A stretch of DNA of 64,000 bases from CAZAQK01 sp964535825 (GTDB taxonomy: Bacteria; Pseudomonadota; Alphaproteobacteria; Rickettsiales; SXRF01): positions 124,001-188,000 of the forward strand of contig CAZHUC010000003.1 of assembly GCA_964535825.1 (NCBI GenBank), written 5' to 3'. Position 1 is the first letter of the stretch. Every line of letters begins with the position of its first letter. Below are positions 51,675-61,294 of this stretch, one piece after another. The notes under the pieces are model-generated. The model was not told the DNA's origin and did not search any database. It saw only the letters and a list, made by a program, of their open reading frames with translations. The position numbers and the translations under genes are program-made.

Positions 51675-53501
51675 ATGGAAATCCGTAATATCGCCATTAT
51701 AGCCCATGTGGATCATGGCAAGACCACACTCATAGACCAGATGCTCAAGCAAAGTGGCACATTCCGCGCCAACCAACAGGTGGAAGAATGTATCATGGAT
51801 TCTGGCGATCTCGAGCGTGAGCGCGGCATTACCATTCTTGCCAAATGCACCTCGGTGACACGCGGCAACATGCGCATCAATATCGTTGATACTCCGGGCC
51901 ACGCCGATTTCGGCGGTGAGGTGGAGCGCGTACTGACCATGGTTGACGGTGTGGTGCTTCTGGTGGACTCTGCCGAAGGCCCGCTGCCACAGACAAAATT
52001 CGTGCTTGGCAAGGCGCTGCGCCTTGGTCTTCGTCCTATCGTGCTGGTCAACAAGATCGACCGTGGCGATGCACGTCCTGACGCCGTACATAATGAAATT
52101 TTTGACCTGTTCGCCGCACTGGACGCCAGTGAAGAACAGCTCGATTTCCCAACGCTCTACGCCTCTGGCCGTGACGGCTGGGCCTCTGACAGCTTAACTG
52201 GTCCACGCGAAAATCTTGATCCTCTCTTTGATCTGATCACGCGCCATGTGCCTGCACCAGATGTCGATCCTGAAGCCTCATTCTCAATGCTTGCTTCCAT
52301 TCTGGAATATGATTCGTTCCTTGGCCGTATCCTGACAGGCCGTGTGTATAGTGGCCGTGCTAAAGTGGGTATGCCAATTAAGGTGCTCAACCTCAAAGGT
52401 GAGGTGGTAGAGCAGGGACGTCTGACCAAATTGCTGGCGTTCGACGGTATCAAGCGCGTACCTGTGGAAGAAGCAGAAGCAGGTAGCATCGTGGCCATAG
52501 CCGGTATCGTGAAAGCATCGGTTTCTGACACGATCGGTGGGCTGGAGCTCGCAAGCCCCGTGCCTTCAACGCCGATCGATCCGCCAACCATGGCGATCAC
52601 CATCAGCGTGAATGACTCGCCTCTGGCAGGTCAGGAAGGTAGCAAAGTGACCAGCCGTATGATCCGTGAACGTCTTATGAAAGAAGCCGAAGGTAACGTG
52701 GCCATCCGTGTGACCGAAGCAGATTCAAAAGATGCGTTCGAAGTGGCAGGCCGTGGTGAGTTGCAGCTTGGCGTACTCATCGAGACCATGCGCCGCGAAG
52801 GGTTTGAGCTTTCGGTATCGCGACCACGCGTACTCTTTAAAGAAGATCCTATCACCGGTGAAAAGACCGAGCCTGTTGAAGAGGTGGTGATCGACGTGGA
52901 TGAAGAACATTCCGGTGTGGTGGTGGATAAAGTGAGCCAGCGCAAAGGTGAGATGGTGGAAATGCGTCCATCTGGCGGTGGCAAAACTCGTATCGTGTTC
53001 CATGTGCCTTCACGTGGCCTCATTGGTTATCAGGGCGAGTTCCTGACCGATACGCGTGGTACGGGTGTTATGAACCGCCTGTTCCATTCTTATGGTGTAT
53101 ATAAGGGCGATATTGCAGGCCGTCGTAACGGCGCACTTATCTCCATGGAAAAAGGTGAAGCGGTTGCTTATGCGATCTGGAATTTACAGGATCGCGGTAT
53201 CATGTTCATCAATCCAGCTGACAAGGTGTATGAAGGCATGATCGTGGGCGAACATAGCCGTGACAATGACCTCGAGATTAACGTACTCAAGAACAAACAG
53301 CTCACCAACATCCGCACCACCAGCAAGGATGAGGCGATCCGTCTTGTGCCGCCACTCAAGATGACACTTGAACAGATGATCTCTTACATTCAGGACGACG
53401 AACTGGTGGAAGTGACACCAAAGTCATTACGTTTGCGTAAGATCGAACTGGATGCCAACGAACGTAAGAAGGCAAGCAGGGCACAGAAAAAAGCTGTCTG
53501 A
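51675..53501 (+). CDS. typA: Ribosome-associated GTPase TypA/BipA
   Basis: The 608-residue protein shows the translational GTPase motifs in order: IIAHVDHGKTTLIDQML (G1), RGITI (G2), DTPGHADFGGEVERVL (G3), LVNKIDRGDARPD (G4), and an SGRDGWAS region for G5. An EF-G-like domain II, domains III and V, and the BipA-specific C-terminal domain with FINPADKVYEGMIVGEHSRD follow. It acts in ribosome assembly and stress adaptation. The length is normal for BipA. About 130 bases separate it from the tad operon. Confidence 0.97.
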   Translation: MEIRNIAIIAHVDHGKTTLIDQMLKQSGTFRANQQVEECIMDSGDLERERGITILAKCTSVTRGNMRINIVDTPGHADFGGEVERVLTMVDGVVLLVDSAEGPLPQTKFVLGKALRLGLRPIVLVNKIDRGDARPDAVHNEIFDLFAALDASEEQLDFPTLYASGRDGWASDSLTGPRENLDPLFDLITRHVPAPDVDPEASFSMLASILEYDSFLGRILTGRVYSGRAKVGMPIKVLNLKGEVVEQGRLTKLLAFDGIKRVPVEEAEAGSIVAIAGIVKASVSDTIGGLELASPVPSTPIDPPTMAITISVNDSPLAGQEGSKVTSRMIRERLMKEAEGNVAIRVTEADSKDAFEVAGRGELQLGVLIETMRREGFELSVSRPRVLFKEDPITGEKTEPVEEVVIDVDEEHSGVVVDKVSQRKGEMVEMRPSGGGKTRIVFHVPSRGLIGYQGEFLTDTRGTGVMNRLFHSYGVYKGDIAGRRNGALISMEKGEAVAYAIWNLQDRGIMFINPADKVYEGMIVGEHSRDNDLEINVLKNKQLTNIRTTSKDEAIRLVPPLKMTLEQMISYIQDDELVEVTPKSLRLRKIELDANERKKASRAQKKAV

Positions 53502-53559
53502 TTACCGCATTCAAATTAACACTACTTCCAAAAAAAAAGAGATGTGGTTAACAAATCGT

Positions 53560-53588
53560 TTGCAGGGTTTTTTTGCATGGGATATAAG
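53560..53588 (+). promoter_or_regulatory. Candidate sigma-70 promoter of the tad/cpa operon
   Basis: TTGCAG at 53560-53565 and TATAAG at 53583-53588 are separated by 17 bases and lie about 45 bases before the cpaB start. They are a reasonable match to the housekeeping consensus in an otherwise AT-rich intergenic stretch. This is a pattern match only. Confidence 0.4.
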
Positions 53589-53633
53589 CTCCATTAGTAC
53601 GTCGCTTAAAGATAAAAATAATAAGTGGGGCTT

Positions 53634-54560
53634 ATGCGTTTCGTTCTCCTTCTCGTAGCTGCTGTTATTGCTGTTGTGGCCGGTGTCGCGGCGTTGAGGG
53701 TAACGGGAGGTGGTAAAGACAATCCCAAACCAGTCGTAAGCGACGCTGCTCAGAAGCCGGCCGCTGTGGCGACCGTAGACGTGCTTGTAGCACGCGACCA
53801 AATCGACGTTGGAACAGTCATCAAAGAAGAAATGCTTGCCAGGCAACCATGGCCTTCGCATCTGGTGCTGGAGAGCTTTGTGGTTGCGGGCAGTGCGGAA
53901 GGCAATATCGTTGGCCGGGTAGCAAGAACCACATTTATGCCACAAGAGCCTATATTGCGCACACGTCTTAGCAATCCTAATGACCCTAGTTTCCTTGCTG
54001 CCACTCTGCCTGCGGGTATTCGTGCTATCACCATTGGTACGGATTCAGTTGCTGGTGTTGCTGGCTATATATTCCCGGGCGATAAGGTGGACATCCTCAT
54101 TACCCACAACGTACCTGCCGATGAATACAACAGAAAAAAAACTGACTCCGAAAGGAAAATGAGCACTAAGCCTGCGTTCGCAGAAGTGCTGGTTGCGAAT
54201 GTCAGGGTTCTGGGTGTGAATCTGCGTCCGAAGGTCAGCGGTGATGATACCAAATCAAATACAGCGCCGAACAGTCTTACCATCGCAGTGCCGGAAGATG
54301 TGGTGCAGCAGCTCCGTCTTGCAGAAAAACTTGGTACGCTTTCCCTGTCCCTGCGTTCGATCAAAGATATGGACACGGTCAGCACACAGCCTCCCACAAC
54401 ACTTGAGAACCTGACGCGTGTTGGCTTCAGCCAGACGGGTGTCAGCAGTGTAAGGGTGGTTCGGGGTGTTGATACGGAAGGTAAGGTATCGTCACAGCCT
54501 CAGAGTAACGTGCGTGGTATGAATTCTACGATGACATCACCAACAGGCGAATTGCAGTAG
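53634..54560 (+). CDS. cpaB: Tad pilus assembly protein CpaB/RcpC
   Basis: From the ATG at 53634 the protein is 308 residues, with one N-terminal membrane helix (RFVLLLVAAVIAVVAGVAAL), an SAF domain (VLVARDQIDVGTVIKEEMLA), and the CpaB core LPAGIRAITIGTDSVAGVAG followed by YIFPGDKVDILIT. It is a periplasmic component of Tad/Flp pilus assembly that may work with the CpaC secretin. A GTG nine bases upstream is a less likely start. It is the first gene of the operon cpaB-cpaC-cpaD-cpaE-cpaF-tadB-tadC. Confidence 0.94.
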   Translation: MRFVLLLVAAVIAVVAGVAALRVTGGGKDNPKPVVSDAAQKPAAVATVDVLVARDQIDVGTVIKEEMLARQPWPSHLVLESFVVAGSAEGNIVGRVARTTFMPQEPILRTRLSNPNDPSFLAATLPAGIRAITIGTDSVAGVAGYIFPGDKVDILITHNVPADEYNRKKTDSERKMSTKPAFAEVLVANVRVLGVNLRPKVSGDDTKSNTAPNSLTIAVPEDVVQQLRLAEKLGTLSLSLRSIKDMDTVSTQPPTTLENLTRVGFSQTGVSSVRVVRGVDTEGKVSSQPQSNVRGMNSTMTSPTGELQ

Positions 54561-54584
54561 CAGTAACAGAAGGTATTTTAGGGT

Positions 54585-56072
54585 ATGCGTAAGGAAATGT
54601 GTAAGAGATTTTTATTGCTGCTGATGATGTTGGTTGCGACGCCTGCTTCCGCGCAGACACACATCAATACAAAGAATGTGTTCGTTCCGATCAACAGGTC
54701 AACACTGGTTACACTGCCCTCTGATGCAATAGAGGTGCAGGTTGCCAATCCTGATATTGCAGATATTTATGCGCATAGCCCCAAGAAGATCACCGTCATT
54801 GGTAAGGCATGGGGCACGACCAGTGTGCGCGCGGTCGGGGATAATGGCAATGTGATTGGCGACTTTGATGTGGTTGTCGGACATGACCTGCCCGCGATAC
54901 GCCGTGCCCTCAAGACATTCCTGCCGAACGAAGCGATAGGTGTAGAGATGGTCAATACCAGCATCGCGCTCACCGGTCAGGTGAGCGGCGCGAATGTGGT
55001 ACAGCAGGCAGTTGCCATCACAGAAGATTTTATCCGTGCTAATAGTCAGATGCCTAATATTGCCGTTCCATATGGTGATGTACAGCCACCTGCGCCACAG
55101 ATCATTAATATGTTGCAGGTTACATCCGGCCAGCAAGTGATGCTGCGTGTGCAGATTGGTGAGATTCGCCGCGAAGCATTGAAGACGCTGGGTATAGACC
55201 TCAACGTTCTTTCGCAGGCGTCGGGTTCGAGCCTGGTGGCGCTGGGCACAGGCGGCGGTATCGCGTCGCTGGTTGGTGGTGGTGACGAAGTTATCAACCC
55301 GGGTACATTCCTGCTTCCTGGCGGACAAACCCCAACGGATACGCGCGGTGTCATGGTTGGCCGCTGGCAGCCTGATGGCCCTACCGGCAATACAGTGTCT
55401 GGTGCTTTGAAGGCGCTGGAGCGTGATGGCGTATTCAAATTGCTTGCAGAGCCTAACCTTGTGGCGGTCTCAGGCGAAGAAGCAGAATTCCTTGCTGGTG
55501 GCGAGATACCTGTGCCTTCTGTGGATAGCAGTGGTGGCAGCTCAGGTGGGGTTAGTATCGAATATAAGCCGTTCGGCGTTGCGCTTCGCTTTACTCCGCA
55601 GATACTCTCCGAGAATCGTATCCGCATGATGGTATTGCCGGAAGTGTCTGAAATATCATCGGAGAACACCATCCAGATCAGCGGGTTCTTTATTCCAAGC
55701 ATCACCACCCGTCGCGCGAAGACCACGGTGGAACTTGCTCCGGGTGAAAGTTTCATGATCGCCGGCCTCATCAAGGATGACATGCGTGCCACCATCGACC
55801 AGATGCCAGGTGTGAAGGAAGTACCCGTACTTGGTGCTCTGTTCCGTAGTACGGAATTCCGTCGCAATGAGACTGAGCTGGTGATTGCGGTAACCCCTTA
55901 TATCGTTGATCCTCTTAAAGGCTCGGATGTCAAACTGCCTACCGATGATTTCCGCCCAAGCAGCCAGATGGAGCTGTTCTTCTATGGCGCTCTGGGATCA
56001 TTGTCAGGCAATGCTTCGCGCATATCGCAAACACCGCCTGTTGAAGGCCCAATCGGATTTATGGTGGATTAA
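54585..56072 (+). CDS. cpaC: Tad pilus secretin CpaC/RcpA
   Basis: The 495-residue protein has a signal peptide (RFLLLLMMLVATPASA), the N-terminal secretin-associated domain (VQVANPDIADIYAHSPKKIT, VIGKAWGTTSVRAVG), a BON-like region, and the secretin barrel domain from about residue 190. That domain contains LAEPNLVAVSGEEAEFLAGG and EIPVPS, then PEVSEISSENTIQISGF and ELAPGESFMIAGLIKDD. It forms the outer-membrane pore for the Flp pilus. Spacing to cpaB is 24 bases and to cpaD two bases. Confidence 0.95.
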   Translation: MRKEMCKRFLLLLMMLVATPASAQTHINTKNVFVPINRSTLVTLPSDAIEVQVANPDIADIYAHSPKKITVIGKAWGTTSVRAVGDNGNVIGDFDVVVGHDLPAIRRALKTFLPNEAIGVEMVNTSIALTGQVSGANVVQQAVAITEDFIRANSQMPNIAVPYGDVQPPAPQIINMLQVTSGQQVMLRVQIGEIRREALKTLGIDLNVLSQASGSSLVALGTGGGIASLVGGGDEVINPGTFLLPGGQTPTDTRGVMVGRWQPDGPTGNTVSGALKALERDGVFKLLAEPNLVAVSGEEAEFLAGGEIPVPSVDSSGGSSGGVSIEYKPFGVALRFTPQILSENRIRMMVLPEVSEISSENTIQISGFFIPSITTRRAKTTVELAPGESFMIAGLIKDDMRATIDQMPGVKEVPVLGALFRSTEFRRNETELVIAVTPYIVDPLKGSDVKLPTDDFRPSSQMELFFYGALGSLSGNASRISQTPPVEGPIGFMVD

Positions 56073-56074
56073 TT

Positions 56075-56647
56075 ATGAAAAAGATCAGTATCCTTACCCT
56101 GATGTTGGCACTGCCCGCGTGTAGCGAAATCCCGGCTGCGGCCTATTATGACCGCGGCGATCCTGAGAACCTGCTGGATGTTTCTTCGGAAGTGGTGACC
56201 ATGAACCTCTCATCCACTGTTGCAATGCATGAGCTGAGCAATATGGTAGCGCAAGATCCACCAACACGGGTGCAGATGAGCTGCGCACCTAAGGATGGCC
56301 TCTGTATGGAAGTGCAACGTATGTTCGAGCAATATGCTGTGCCGGTTGAGCCTTCCGATGTCTCTGGTATCACCCTGATCTACGAACGTGTCATTGCAAG
56401 GGATTGCGAGAGCCGTTTTATTGATAATAGCATCAACCCATATAACCTGAACCATCCGACCCTTGGATGCTCGGTGGCAGCAAATACTGTGCAGATGGTG
56501 AGTGATAAACGTCAGTTCACCAATCCGCGTCTGCTTGACTATGCAGATGGCGAAAAGGCCTTTCAGGTCTATCGTGTATACCTGACGCCGCCCGCTGTTC
56601 CTAACACTGAAAGTGAAAGCCTTCTCAGTGAAATCAACGATAATTAA
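56075..56647 (+). CDS. cpaD: Tad pilus lipoprotein CpaD-like
   Basis: The 190-residue protein has a lipoprotein signal, MKKISILTLMLALPAC, with the lipobox cysteine at residue 16. It goes on with low overall similarity but the CpaD pattern: GITLIYERVIARDCESRF, NHPTLGCSVAANTVQMVSDK and NPRLLDYADGEKAFQVYRVY. CpaD is an outer-membrane lipoprotein that supports the CpaC secretin. Its position between cpaC and cpaE supports the call. Two further cysteine pairs may form disulfides. Confidence 0.85.
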   Translation: MKKISILTLMLALPACSEIPAAAYYDRGDPENLLDVSSEVVTMNLSSTVAMHELSNMVAQDPPTRVQMSCAPKDGLCMEVQRMFEQYAVPVEPSDVSGITLIYERVIARDCESRFIDNSINPYNLNHPTLGCSVAANTVQMVSDKRQFTNPRLLDYADGEKAFQVYRVYLTPPAVPNTESESLLSEINDN

Positions 56648-56664
56648 AGGCGGTTTGGCTATAT

Positions 56665-57885
56665 ATGAGTGTGTCTAGCCCGTTCTTAATTGTAAGTTTT
56701 GAGTCTGAGGATCTTGCCGAGGTCGTAGAACTTGTCCAGCTTCTCGGGTATCCGGATGCACAGGTGGCGGCGGGAGGTCTGGAACAGGCGATCTCCGCAT
56801 TGCGCAAACGCCCACAGCCGCCGGAATATTTGCTGGTTGATATTGGCAACAGATCGCAGGACGTGCTCAAAGATATAGATGCGCTTGCTGAGCACTGCGA
56901 AGGTGATGTACGCGTGGTGGTTATCGGTGCGATCAACGACATCGTATTTTACCGTGAACTGAAGTCACGCGGGGTTCTGGAATATTTCCCCAAGCCTGTA
57001 ACTGCTGCTGATATACGTCCGGTAATGCTGCAGGCGTCTGCAAAGAATAGCACGCTTGCCGGTGATACGAAGCCCGGCACGGTGATCTCTGTCATGTCGG
57101 CTGCGTCTGGCGATGGCGCAACCACATTTGCACTCAATCTGGCATACAGTCTGGCCGAAGATTATAAACAGCCGACCGTACTCGTGGATATGGATTACCA
57201 GTTCGGCCTTATCAGCAAAAGTCTGGATCTGAATGCCACGTTCGGCATCAAGGAATTGTTCGATCATCCTGAGCGTGGTGTTGATGATATGCTCATCAGC
57301 AAGATGCTGGTGGATTATAAAGGGAAGCTCAGCATCATCGCTGCTCCTAACGACCTGCGGCTCATGCCAATGGTGAAGCCGGAAACGATCCGCGAACTGG
57401 TGAATGTATTGCGCCAGCAATTCGCCTTTGTCATCATCGACGTGCCTCACATCTGGACAGACTGGGCCGCTGCAACGCTCACTTACTCGGATCATTCCGT
57501 GATGGTAGCGCAGCTCTGGTTACGTTCGCTTACCCATGCCTCAAGGCTGATGACCGCATGGCACAGTATCGGCGTAACGGATCAGGATATTTCGGTGGTG
57601 ATTAATCGCAGCGGTGCAAAATTCAAGGAAGCGATCACCTCGCAGGATTTCGAGCGCATTTGCCGCCATAAGATCACTGCCCATATCAATAATGATATAC
57701 GGGTTATCTCGCAGGCGGAAAACGATGCCAAAACGCTGATGGAGCTTGAAGAAAGCAGTTTGTTGCAGCAGCAGGTCAGGCAATTCAGCACCATGATGTG
57801 CAAGACGTTCCGTCCTGAGGTCATCACGGGCAATACACAGGAGTCGCACGCTAAAAAAGGCCTTAAACTATTGTTGAAGAAATAG
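56665..57885 (+). CDS. cpaE: Tad pilus localisation protein CpaE/TadZ with a degenerate P-loop
   Basis: The 406-residue protein has an N-terminal receiver-like domain (residues 1-130, LLVDIGNRSQDVLKDIDALA) and a ParA/MinD-like ATPase domain starting at about 137. Its deviant Walker A reads SAASGDGATTFALNLAYSLA; neither the leading lysine nor the GKT lysine of the family is present. Later, TVLVDMDYQFGLISKSLDLN and FVIIDVPHIWTDWAAATLTY are typical. CpaE/TadZ places the pilus machine at the pole. Loss of both lysines suggests weak or no ATP hydrolysis here. Confidence 0.9.
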   Translation: MSVSSPFLIVSFESEDLAEVVELVQLLGYPDAQVAAGGLEQAISALRKRPQPPEYLLVDIGNRSQDVLKDIDALAEHCEGDVRVVVIGAINDIVFYRELKSRGVLEYFPKPVTAADIRPVMLQASAKNSTLAGDTKPGTVISVMSAASGDGATTFALNLAYSLAEDYKQPTVLVDMDYQFGLISKSLDLNATFGIKELFDHPERGVDDMLISKMLVDYKGKLSIIAAPNDLRLMPMVKPETIRELVNVLRQQFAFVIIDVPHIWTDWAAATLTYSDHSVMVAQLWLRSLTHASRLMTAWHSIGVTDQDISVVINRSGAKFKEAITSQDFERICRHKITAHINNDIRVISQAENDAKTLMELEESSLLQQQVRQFSTMMCKTFRPEVITGNTQESHAKKGLKLLLKK

Positions 57886-57887
57886 CC

Positions 57888-59357
57888 ATGTTTGGAAAAA
57901 AAGCATCAGATACCAACCTGCCTGTTCCTACCCAGAGCGGAAAGCGTGTACAGAAAGCATCCGCCGAAGAAAAGGCTCTTGATGCCATAAACGAAAAGAA
58001 ATTATTCGAATATACATCGCGGTTGTCGGAAGTTTCGGCGTCTGCCACCAAGGCAGAGGTATCATTCGCTGACGGTAAACTGGAAACGGCAGAGTATGTT
58101 AAGGCAAAGACGCAGCTTACCGATGCACTGCTTGATCGCATTGATTTTGGTATGTTACGCACGCTTTCCGAACAAGCGAAGAAGGACAGGGTGCGCGATG
58201 TAGCGGCCCATGTGCTTTCGCATGATATACAAATACCACTTACCGCTCAGCAAGTAGATCTGCTCAAGGATCAGGCGGTTGATGACCTGCTTGGTTTTGG
58301 TCCTATCGAAGTGTTGATGGCAGATCCTGATGTAGCCGATATCATGATCAATGGACACCATCAGGTATTCATTGAGAAAAAGGGTAAATTGCTCCTTACA
58401 GATATTACATTCAGCAGTGAGAAGCATTTGCTGAATGTTATCCAGAAGATCGTGTCGCTGGTGGGAAGGCGCATTGACGAATCCAGCCCGATGGTGGATG
58501 CGCGTATGCCGGATGGTTCGCGTTTCAATGCGATCATTCCGCCGCTGGCACTCGATGGCTGCCTTGTATCCATTCGTAAGTTCCGCAAGCAAAAAATGGC
58601 GCTGCAGGAATATGTGGAATGGAAATCCATGAGCCAGCAGATGTGCGATTTCCTGAGTGTCTGCGGTAACATTCGCATCAATATCATTATTTCTGGCGGT
58701 ACAGGCTCTGGTAAGACCACGATGCTAAACGCACTTTCCGGGAATATCGATCATAAGGAACGCGTGGTGACCATTGAGGACGCGGCAGAATTACAGCTCC
58801 AGCAGCCACATGTGCTGCGCCTTGAAACAAGACCAGCCAACATGGAAGGTATAGGTGAAATCACAGCCCGCCAGCTGGTGAAGAACGCCCTGCGTATGAG
58901 ACCAGATCGTATCATCATCGGTGAGATCCGCGGTGACGAGGTGATAGACGTGTTATCTGCCATGAACACAGGCCATGATGGCTCGATGGCGACCATCCAC
59001 GCCAATAGTCCGAAAGATGCGATGAGCCGTATCGAGAATCTGGTTGGTATGTCCAGTGTTAAACTCTCGATCGCATCACTCCGTACCCAGATCGCCAGCG
59101 CTGTCCATTTGGTGGTGCAGGTATCCAGACAGCGTGATGGCCGCCGTCGTGTCACACAAATAGATGAGATCGTGGGGATCGAGGGCGAGCAGATCATGAC
59201 CCAGAATCTTTTTGGATTCAAGCCAGGCCCAATGGATGAACATGGTGAATTGACGGGGCATTTCTATTGCACAGGCGCGATACCTGGTTTTATAGGGCAG
59301 GCAGAATATTTTGGCCGGGGCGATGAAATGCGCCAGGCATTGAAAGCGACGGAGTAA
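57888..59357 (+). CDS. cpaF: Tad pilus assembly ATPase CpaF/TadA
   Basis: The 489-residue type II/IV secretion ATPase has LLGFGPIEVLMADPDVADIM and INGHHQVFIEKKGK in the N-terminal domain. A Walker A, SGGTGSGKTTMLNALSGNID near residue 270, then VTIEDAAELQLQQPHVLRLE, the Walker B segment RMRPDRIIIGEIRGDEVIDV and GHDGSMATIHANSPKDAMSR follow. It powers Flp pilus assembly. Motifs are intact. It starts two bases after cpaE and ends one base before tadB. Confidence 0.96.
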   Translation: MFGKKASDTNLPVPTQSGKRVQKASAEEKALDAINEKKLFEYTSRLSEVSASATKAEVSFADGKLETAEYVKAKTQLTDALLDRIDFGMLRTLSEQAKKDRVRDVAAHVLSHDIQIPLTAQQVDLLKDQAVDDLLGFGPIEVLMADPDVADIMINGHHQVFIEKKGKLLLTDITFSSEKHLLNVIQKIVSLVGRRIDESSPMVDARMPDGSRFNAIIPPLALDGCLVSIRKFRKQKMALQEYVEWKSMSQQMCDFLSVCGNIRINIIISGGTGSGKTTMLNALSGNIDHKERVVTIEDAAELQLQQPHVLRLETRPANMEGIGEITARQLVKNALRMRPDRIIIGEIRGDEVIDVLSAMNTGHDGSMATIHANSPKDAMSRIENLVGMSSVKLSIASLRTQIASAVHLVVQVSRQRDGRRRVTQIDEIVGIEGEQIMTQNLFGFKPGPMDEHGELTGHFYCTGAIPGFIGQAEYFGRGDEMRQALKATE

Positions 59358-59358
59358 T

Positions 59359-60327
59359 ATGGAACCAGTAATGGTCGCAGTGCTGATCGGGGTCGTGGTG
59401 TATGTGCTTATTGTTGCACTGATACCGCGTCGTATCCTTTCCGATAGCAGCCAGTATACCAAGAACATGCTCAAGCGGCTAGAGGATGAGAACGTAGCTC
59501 AATCCTCACCGCAGGAAGAAACCGTTAGCATCATGCGTGAGCAGATGGAGAAGGCAGACCTGCTCACTCGCGTTTTCTTCACATTGCCGGGCTCAAAATA
59601 CATTTATCCAAAACTATTAAAAGCAGGCGTGGCCGGCAATATCAGCAAATTCGTTGCAACACTGCTATTGATCGGCCTGACCGTTACATGGTTGTTGCGT
59701 TCCCAAGGTATCATTGCACCGGTTGCGGGCATCATTGTTATGTATGGTCTTGCGTGGGTGTATGTAAAAAGAGCGATCAAAAAGCGTAGCGCCGTGTTCC
59801 TGAATAATTTTCCTGATGCACTCGATATGATCGTTCGCAGTGTACGTTCTGGTTATCCACTGGCCGGGGCGATACGCATGGTGGCTGAGAATATGTCGCC
59901 GCCTATCAGTACCGAGTTCAGGCAAGTGGCTGATGAGACGGCCTATGGCAGTTCGTTAGTTGACTCACTGAAACGCCTTTGCCAGCGTATCGACGAACCG
60001 GACATTCGTTTCTTTGTGGTGGTACTTTCTGTGCAGCAGGAAGTGGGTGGTAACCTTGCAGAGGTGTTATCGAATCTTTCGGGTATCATCCGTAAGCGCA
60101 AACATCTGCGCCTCAAAGTAAAAGCCATTACATCAGAGGGGCGTGCAACCGCTTGGGTATTGGGGTTGCTGCCTGTATTCGTTTTCCTCGCGATATACAA
60201 AATGTCACCTAAGCATTTAGCACCGCTTTTCGATACAACGATGGGTAATTTCATGCTGGCTTTTGCCATTGGCATTGTGTTGCTTGGTAGCTTCATCGTG
60301 ACCAAGATGTCGAACGTAGAGGTCTGA
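59359..60327 (+). CDS. tadB: Tad pilus inner-membrane protein TadB
   Basis: The 322-residue protein has an N-terminal helix, two central helices (KFVATLLLIGLTVTWLLRSQ; GIIAPVAGIIVMYGLAWVYV) and two C-terminal helices. Between them lies a T2SSF/GspF-type domain containing NNFPDALDMIVRSVRSGYPL, MSPPISTEFRQVADETAYG and VLSVQQEVGGNLAEVLSNLS. TadB forms with TadC the inner-membrane platform on which CpaF acts. It is followed after one base by the GTG start of tadC. Confidence 0.93.
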   Translation: MEPVMVAVLIGVVVYVLIVALIPRRILSDSSQYTKNMLKRLEDENVAQSSPQEETVSIMREQMEKADLLTRVFFTLPGSKYIYPKLLKAGVAGNISKFVATLLLIGLTVTWLLRSQGIIAPVAGIIVMYGLAWVYVKRAIKKRSAVFLNNFPDALDMIVRSVRSGYPLAGAIRMVAENMSPPISTEFRQVADETAYGSSLVDSLKRLCQRIDEPDIRFFVVVLSVQQEVGGNLAEVLSNLSGIIRKRKHLRLKVKAITSEGRATAWVLGLLPVFVFLAIYKMSPKHLAPLFDTTMGNFMLAFAIGIVLLGSFIVTKMSNVEV

Positions 60328-60328
60328 G

Positions 60329-61282
60329 GTGAACACCGAATACATCATATATGCGTTGATGGTGGTGGGGGTTTTCACCATATACATGGCACTGGTTCAC
60401 ATATTCAAGCCGGATGCCAAGAAGTCACGCCTCCAGAGAACAGCCGCAGATGCGTTCTATGAAGCGCAGGAGGAAAAAGTGACCCCTCCATTCGCGTCAT
60501 TATGTGCGGCACTTTTGTTGCTGACCGGTGTTGATGTAAAAAAACAGAAAGAGCTGGCAGTCACCTTATCGCAGGCAGGCTTGAACTCTCCCTATGCGGT
60601 GCATTATTTCCTGTTCTTTAAACGTATCGTGCAGCCGGTGATACTGTTGTTTGGGGTCTTTCTTTTTATTCAGGGTATTACATCAGTAGGACTGAGTGGC
60701 CCAAAGAAAGCGGTCCTGATGATGGGGGGTGCATTTTGCACTATCATCGGGCTTTTTGGGGCATCGCTTTACGTTAATAATGCACGGCAGAAACGCCAGA
60801 AGAAGTTGCTTAGGTCATTTCCTGAGGGGTTGGACCTTCTTCTTGTCTGTATTGAATCTGGTTTGGGTCTTGACGCCGCACTGGGACGCGTATGCGCGGA
60901 AATGTCCAACGCACATCCGGAATTAGGACAGGAGCTTGAGCGTACCCGTATCGAACTCACGGTCATGAGCGATCGTGCGCAAGCCTTGCAGAATCTTGCG
61001 GAGCGCACGCAGATATTGCCGTTCAAATCATTGGTGGCTGCACTGATACAAACCGAAAAATTCGGTACGAGCCTGCTTGAGACCCTGCGAGTTCTCTCAG
61101 AAGACCAACGCGTCACCAGGCTGCTTAATGCAGAAAACAAAGCTGCTAAGATCCCTGTGCTTATCACTATTCCACTGATCTTCTGTATCATGCCTGCATT
61201 CATGATCATCATTCTTGGGCCGCCGATCGTGCGTGTAATTGACCAAGGTGGTATCATGGGTAAAACAGGTGGCAATAAGTAA
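60329..61282 (+). CDS. tadC: Tad pilus inner-membrane protein TadC
   Basis: The 317-residue protein, starting at GTG, has the same GspF-type plan as TadB: N-terminal helix, helices near 95-115 and 125-150, and a soluble T2SSF domain with LLRSFPEGLDLLLVCIESGL and MSNAHPELGQELERTRIELT. ALIQTEKFGTSLLETLRVLS and two C-terminal helices follow. It pairs with TadB. It is the last tad gene here; the Flp pilin, TadE/F-type minor pilins and the prepilin peptidase are not in this operon, so they must be encoded elsewhere if the pilus is made. Confidence 0.93.
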   Translation: MNTEYIIYALMVVGVFTIYMALVHIFKPDAKKSRLQRTAADAFYEAQEEKVTPPFASLCAALLLLTGVDVKKQKELAVTLSQAGLNSPYAVHYFLFFKRIVQPVILLFGVFLFIQGITSVGLSGPKKAVLMMGGAFCTIIGLFGASLYVNNARQKRQKKLLRSFPEGLDLLLVCIESGLGLDAALGRVCAEMSNAHPELGQELERTRIELTVMSDRAQALQNLAERTQILPFKSLVAALIQTEKFGTSLLETLRVLSEDQRVTRLLNAENKAAKIPVLITIPLIFCIMPAFMIIILGPPIVRVIDQGGIMGKTGGNK

Positions 61283-61294
61283 TCTGCAAAACAT

